Source: an uncultured Propionibacteriaceae bacterium (GTDB taxonomy: Bacteria; Actinomycetota; Actinomycetes; Propionibacteriales; Propionibacteriaceae). Taken from it: 64,000 bases of DNA. Location: assembly GCA_938012815.1 (NCBI GenBank), contig CALLVV010000031.1, forward strand, positions 1 through 64,000, written 5' to 3'. Made by a program: the position numbers and the translations under genes. The notes below the pieces were generated by a model that saw only the letters and a list, made by a program, of their open reading frames with translations, had not been told where the DNA came from and did no database searches. Below are positions 59,876 through 64,000 of the stretch, in pieces; position 1 is the stretch's first letter, and the number at the start of each line of letters is the position of its first letter.

Positions 59876-62134
59876 GTGGCAGACACCGTGGCTCATGCAT
59901 TGGAAACCCCCGACCTGGAGCAGCCGTACGCGGCGCTCGGCGTGAAGGACGACGAGTACGCGCGCATCCGGGAGATCCTCGGTCGTCGCCCCACCGGCGC
60001 CGAACTGGCGATGTACTCGGTGATGTGGTCGGAGCACTGCTCCTACAAATCCTCGAAGGTGCACCTGAAGAAATTTGGTGAACTCAGTCAGAACACCCCG
60101 CGCGGCCCGCTCCTGGCAGGCATCGGCGAGAACGCCGGTGTCGTCGACATCGGCCAGGGCTACGCCGTCACGTTCAAGGCGGAATCCCACAACCACCCGA
60201 GCTTCGTGGAGCCCTATCAGGGGGCGGCAACCGGTGTCGGGGGCATCGTCCGCGACATCCTCGCGATGGGGGCCCGGCCCATCGGGGTGATGGATTCGCT
60301 GCGTTTCGGACCGCTCGACGAGGCCGATACCCGCCGTGTTCTGCCCGGTGTTGTCGCCGGTGTCGGTGGCTACGGCAACTGCCTGGGGTTGCCGAACATC
60401 GGCGGCGAAGTGCAGTTCCACAGGACCTATCTCGGCAATCCTCTCGTCAATGCGCTGTGCGTCGGGGTGCTGCGGCACGAGGACCTGCACCGCGCCCACG
60501 CCTCCGGGGTGGGCAACAAGGTGATCCTCTTCGGCGCCGCCACCGGTGGGGACGGCATCGGTGGGGCATCCATCCTGGCCTCCGAGACCTTCGACGAGAC
60601 CGGGCCCGCGAAACGCCCCAGCGTGCAGGTCGGCGACCCGTTCATGGAGAAGCTGCTCATCGAGTGCACCCTCGAATTGTTCAAGGCAGGTGTCATCGTC
60701 GGCATCCAGGACTTCGGGGCGGCGGGAATCTCCTGTGCCACCTCGGAGCTGGCCTCTGCCGGCAACAGCGGCATGTCCATCAACCTCGACCTCGTGCCGC
60801 TGCGTGACCCGAACCTCGCCCCCGAGGAGATCCTGATGAGCGAGTCGCAGGAGCGCATGATGGCGGTGGTGGAACCCAGGAACGTGGAACGTTTCATGGA
60901 GATCTGCCGCACATGGGACGTGACGGCCACGGTCATCGGTGAGGTCACCGATGGTGAGCGGCTCATCATCCATTGGCGCGGTCACTGCGTCGTCGACGTG
61001 GATCCCGGCACCGTCGCCCACGAGGGCCCCACCTATCACCGCTCCTACCGCCGTCCGGAATGGCTGGACCAGGTCAACGCCGACGTCGCGGAGAACCTGC
61101 CGCGCGACAACTCCCCCGAAGGGGTGCGCTCCGCGTGGATGAAGGTGATGGCGCACGGCAACATCGCCGACAAGTCGTGGGTCACCAACCAGTACGACCG
61201 CTATGTGCGCGGGAACTCTGTCCTGGCGCAGCCCGAGGATGCCGGGATGCTGCGGATCGATGAGGAAACGGGGCTGGGTATCGCGCTCGCACTCGACGCG
61301 AACTCGCGTTTCACCTACCTCAACCCGTACGTCGGGGCGCAGCAGTCGCTGGCCGAGGCGTACCGCAATGTCGCGGTGACGGGGGCGGAGCCGGTGGCTG
61401 TCACCGACTGCCTGAACTTCGGTTCCCCCGAGGACCCGGAGGTGATGTGGAGCTTCGTCGAGGCCATCCTCGGCCTGGTGGACGCCTGCAAGGAACTGGG
61501 CATTCCGGTCACGGGCGGCAACGTCTCCCTGTACAACCAGACCGGAGGAACCCCGATCCTGCCCACCCCGACCGTCGGTGTGCTGGGCGTGATCGACGAT
61601 GTCACGAAGCGGCTGCGCTCGGGGTTCGCGAAGGCCGGTGACGGGATCTGGCTGCTGGGTTCGGCCCGGGAGGAGCTGTCGGGTTCGATCTGGGCCGACG
61701 CCGTCCACGACGGGCACCTGGGGGGTGTTCCGCCACGAGTGGACCTGCGGGCCGAGGCCGGGCTGGCCAGGGTGATCCGCGACGCGGCCGTGGAACGCCT
61801 GATGCGTTCCGCCCACGACATCAGTGAGGGTGGCCTCGCGGTCAGCCTGGTGGAGTCGGCGCTGCAGGGTGGTTTCGGGTTCACCGTCACACTGCCGGGT
61901 GAGGAGCCGACGGTGCAGCTGTTCAGCGAGTCGGCGGCCCGGGCCCTGGTGACCATGCCCGAGTCATCGGTGGAGCGGGTGGAATCGTTGTGCCGTGAGA
62001 ACCGTGTCCCGTTGACGCGGCTCGGTGAGGTCATCGAACCTCTGGAGGCGAACGTCACCGGTTTGTTGAGCGTCCCGCTGGCGGAGTTCCACAGGGTCTG
62101 GTCGCGGCCCGTCCCGGATGCCATGAGGAGCTGA
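59876..62134 (+). CDS. purL: Phosphoribosylformylglycinamidine synthase, small PurL
   Basis: A 752-residue enzyme of purine synthesis; the small form that works with separate PurS and PurQ, neither of which is in the window. Motifs are YSVMWSEHCSYKSSK, KAESHNHPSFVEPYQGAATGVGG and ASCATSE-like GISCATSELA, plus the second half NFGSPEDPEVMW and AHDISEGGLAVSL. The GTG start at 59876 fits family length. Confidence 0.94.
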   Translation: MADTVAHALETPDLEQPYAALGVKDDEYARIREILGRRPTGAELAMYSVMWSEHCSYKSSKVHLKKFGELSQNTPRGPLLAGIGENAGVVDIGQGYAVTFKAESHNHPSFVEPYQGAATGVGGIVRDILAMGARPIGVMDSLRFGPLDEADTRRVLPGVVAGVGGYGNCLGLPNIGGEVQFHRTYLGNPLVNALCVGVLRHEDLHRAHASGVGNKVILFGAATGGDGIGGASILASETFDETGPAKRPSVQVGDPFMEKLLIECTLELFKAGVIVGIQDFGAAGISCATSELASAGNSGMSINLDLVPLRDPNLAPEEILMSESQERMMAVVEPRNVERFMEICRTWDVTATVIGEVTDGERLIIHWRGHCVVDVDPGTVAHEGPTYHRSYRRPEWLDQVNADVAENLPRDNSPEGVRSAWMKVMAHGNIADKSWVTNQYDRYVRGNSVLAQPEDAGMLRIDEETGLGIALALDANSRFTYLNPYVGAQQSLAEAYRNVAVTGAEPVAVTDCLNFGSPEDPEVMWSFVEAILGLVDACKELGIPVTGGNVSLYNQTGGTPILPTPTVGVLGVIDDVTKRLRSGFAKAGDGIWLLGSAREELSGSIWADAVHDGHLGGVPPRVDLRAEAGLARVIRDAAVERLMRSAHDISEGGLAVSLVESALQGGFGFTVTLPGEEPTVQLFSESAARALVTMPESSVERVESLCRENRVPLTRLGEVIEPLEANVTGLLSVPLAEFHRVWSRPVPDAMRS

Positions 62135-62140
62135 TTCGTT

Positions 62141-63046
62141 TCACGGGACGGTGGGCTGCCGGCCGATCTCGTGGATCATCGGGGTGATGTAGGAGTTGTA
62201 CTTGGCCACCAGGTCGGGATCGTCCAGCAGGCACCACATCCGCAGACGCTGACACACGGCGAGTCGGGTCGCCACGTGGAGCGCTTCTCGCAGATCCGTC
62301 GGCGTTCCCCACAACCTCAGGTAGGCGTCCTCGATGATCCGAGTATCTGCACCGATGCTCGTCGCGTTGAGGAAGACCGTCCGCATCGTGCAGAACGGAT
62401 GGCTGATGACCGCGTCGCCCCAGTCGGAGATCACCGGACCGGGGAAGGCGTTACCGAGATGGAGGTCGTTGTGGTCGATGGCAAGACCCAGGCCTGGATC
62501 CACCGACGACCAGCGACGCACCTGATGCTCCATCGCCTGCAGCGCATCCACGCGGGTTGCGGTGTCGATGTGGGCCGGGTGGTCTGCGGGCAGGCGAGCG
62601 AACCAGGCCAGGACATGGTCGAGATTGATGACGGCGTCCTCAGGCCGGTGCAGTTCCAAGGACAGCGCCGTCAGATCCTCGACGGGTACCGCCTGCTGAA
62701 TCCGTCCCGCAGCGACGGCCAGTTCCGCAAGGTGTCGGGAATCCTTCGTTGTATCCCCGGCGGCCAATGTCGCCCCCTGATCCTTGGTGACGAACCAACC
62801 GGTCCCGGGATGGACCGCTGTCATTCGTACCACATGCTCGCCGGCGTGGTGTTCCAACACCTGCCGCAAAGCTGCTTCGCCTCGTAACGCGGGGTGTGCG
62901 GCCTTGAACCAGTGGCGACCCGCGTCTGTGGTGACCGTCCAGATTGATCCCCAGCCTCGCTCCCGGACCACCTTGACCTCAAAGCGTCGGGAAGCGGCGA
63001 ACACCCCGCGCAGCCACTGCCGGGCCTCATCGTGCCAAGTCATCAC
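62141..63046 (-). CDS. Aminoglycoside-phosphotransferase-like kinase
   Basis: A 301-residue APH-fold kinase. The catalytic loop is IDHNDLHLGNAF (HNDxxxxN) and the metal site is ISDWGDAVISHPF. The N-lobe has WTVTTDAGRHWFKAA with the ATP-binding lysine. It resembles small-molecule or sugar kinases in actinobacteria more than known resistance enzymes. It starts with GTG 63046 or ATG 63043 and converges with purL 6 nt away. Confidence 0.8.
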   Translation of the reverse strand: MMTWHDEARQWLRGVFAASRRFEVKVVRERGWGSIWTVTTDAGRHWFKAAHPALRGEAALRQVLEHHAGEHVVRMTAVHPGTGWFVTKDQGATLAAGDTTKDSRHLAELAVAAGRIQQAVPVEDLTALSLELHRPEDAVINLDHVLAWFARLPADHPAHIDTATRVDALQAMEHQVRRWSSVDPGLGLAIDHNDLHLGNAFPGPVISDWGDAVISHPFCTMRTVFLNATSIGADTRIIEDAYLRLWGTPTDLREALHVATRLAVCQRLRMWCLLDDPDLVAKYNSYITPMIHEIGRQPTVP

Positions 63047-63091
63047 TGTTCCTGTTCGGTGTTCGTATCTGAATCGTCCTGGGTTTCGTTT

Positions 63092-63250
63092 CTACTTGGT
63101 TCCTTGCCCAGCGAGTGCTGGCTGGGTTGATTCGAGGTCAGCGTAATACGCTGCCTTGACCTCGGCCGGGGTGTGGTAGCCGAGCCCTTCGTGGAGTTGG
63201 GGATCGATGCAGATCCGGAGCTCATTCACGAGTTGCTGCGGAGGCATGGC
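63092..63250 (-). pseudogene. IS3-type transposase C-terminal relic
   Basis: About 45 residues match the end of IS3/IS481-type transposases: HEGLGYHTPAEVKAAYYADL corresponds to the usual LGYRTPAEV terminus. The catalytic DDE core is missing and the frame upstream is unrelated, so only a remnant survives. Confidence 0.7.
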
Positions 63251-63727
63251 ATTGATCATGAGTGTTTCTTGGAACGCGACGACCCGGGTCTTGACCCCCG
63301 CAACCAAAGTTTTAGTTTGGTTGCAGAATGACGGCGTGGGTATAAGCAACGCCTAGGTTTGGTTGGAGCATTGGTTCGTAGGTCCAAGCTCAGTTGGATT
63401 CACAAAACGCGGGTCAAAGCAACGGGGGCAGTTGCTTGGATGCTCTGATCCCGTCGGGGCCCCCAGGAGGTCCAGGACGTGATGGGTTTCCCGGTACTCC
63501 ATTCCGTTCCGGCTCGTTCCCCGGTGTTCCAGCCATCCCGTCTCCGGGCATTGCGGACAAACCGGTTCTTGGCTCTGAAGGGTGTGGACCCGGGCAACGG
63601 GCTGGTCGTGTCGAACTCGTGATCTCGTGGACGGGTGCCTTTCGAGGCCAGCTGAGCAGGATCGCGGTGAAGGCGTCGGACATCTCTCGAACCAGTTCTG
63701 TCGGTGGGCACCCCTACTCTTTCTGAC
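63251..63727. other. Intergenic, possibly degenerate element sequence
   Basis: No gene is supported. One minus-strand frame shows two CxxC pairs (VCPQCPETGW and NCPRC, around 63420-63570), but no start or ribosome-binding site is convincing. AT-rich stretches near 63305-63400 may mark an old element boundary. Confidence 0.4.
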
Positions 63728-64000
63728 ATGGCTGGACTCAATGCCCGACCCGACGGCACCCCGATCCCCGTGCCCGGGGTGACCCGGATGCTCTCCGGGG
63801 TTCCGAAGGTGGAAAAACGGCTCGGGGCCTCGTTCCGCCCCGCCAATGCACCCCGAGAACTTGACCAGTCGCTGCTGGATGCGGCTCCAAGCCGTGGCGC
63901 CGCCCTGGCGTGTCTCGTGGCTTGGCACGGCGACGGAGCACTGCCCCAGCTCGAATCGGAGTTCACCCATCGAGCGAGGTCGTCGGCGGCTGCCCGGCTG
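63728..64000 (+). CDS. Partial gene running off the right edge
   Basis: An open frame of 91 codons with no stop before the window end, beginning MAGLNARPDGTPIPVPG. TACTCT lies 7 nt before the ATG, the leaderless pattern seen elsewhere. The visible part is soluble and has no recognised motif. Function unknown. Confidence 0.55.
   Translation, partial: MAGLNARPDGTPIPVPGVTRMLSGVPKVEKRLGASFRPANAPRELDQSLLDAAPSRGAALACLVAWHGDGALPQLESEFTHRARSSAAARL

Noticed and set aside
63353..63970. Minus-strand zinc-finger gene
   Set aside because: Two CxxC pairs occur, but the frame otherwise looks random, has no start signal and overlaps the better plus-strand frame at 63728.

Overview
The window is about 64 kb of high-GC DNA with dense, often overlapping genes (ATGA/GTGA junctions) and many GTG starts. 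Gene content points to a high-GC Actinomycetota. The order pmt / rsmI-tatD-ksgA-ispE, glmU-prs, rplY-pth, mfd-mazG-eno-ftsB-DUF501-ppx follows the chromosomal block known in Mycobacterium tuberculosis as Rv1002c-Rv1026. A Propionibacteriaceae-like host (Arachnia/Propionibacterium group) is my inference, not something the sequence proves. Many genes carry a TANNNT- or CANNNT-like hexamer 6-7 nt before the start codon, as expected for leaderless transcription.

Layout. 1-2.9 kb: SDR oxidoreductase and MFS exporter, divergent from a TetR regulator with a perfect operator between them. The cassette is flanked by 55-bp identical repeats. 2.9-13.7 kb: two paralogous giant UPF1-like SF1 helicase genes. 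The first has lost its catalytic motifs and its second RecA domain; the second is intact. Between them lie a small monooxygenase-fold gene, a secreted protein and an envelope-redox operon (thioredoxin lipoprotein, DipZ, response regulator, sensor kinase). 13.7-20.9 kb: solitary trpB with uraA, a flavoprotein, a DHA2 exporter and protein O-mannosyltransferase. 21-25 kb: rsmI-tatD-ksgA-ispE-marR. 25-30 kb: zinc metallopeptidase, TetR, tag, an unusual tRNA-Gln and two recombining membrane-protein paralogs. 30-34.5 kb: glmU-prs-ldh and a Crp/Fnr regulator. 34.8-41.3 kb: a MacB-type ABC pair, a 48-bp perfect palindrome, then a YtrA-type GntR with an ABC transporter whose two permease genes are AT-richer. 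41.3-47 kb: alkylpurine glycosylase, phosphatase, LysR-hydrolase-SnoaL and a ferric-reductase-like protein. 47-52.7 kb: rplY-pth, mfd, lipoprotein, mazG. 52.7-55 kb: a Ro60 (TROVE/vWA) gene preceded by a tRNA-mimicking Y RNA, possibly a second structured RNA, and followed by a small overlapping HTH gene. 55-64 kb: an orphan zinc-ribbon gene, eno-ftsB-DUF501-ppx, an unusual UAA tRNA, purL, an APH-like kinase, an IS3-type transposase relic and a gene running off the right edge.

The most notable systems are (i) the Ro60/Y RNA locus, where a full cloverleaf with a T-loop but no free acceptor end sits in the 430-bp leader of the TROVE gene, and (ii) the live/dead helicase pair. The first belongs to a described class (bacterial Y RNAs) that annotation pipelines usually miss. 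I know of no described function for the second.
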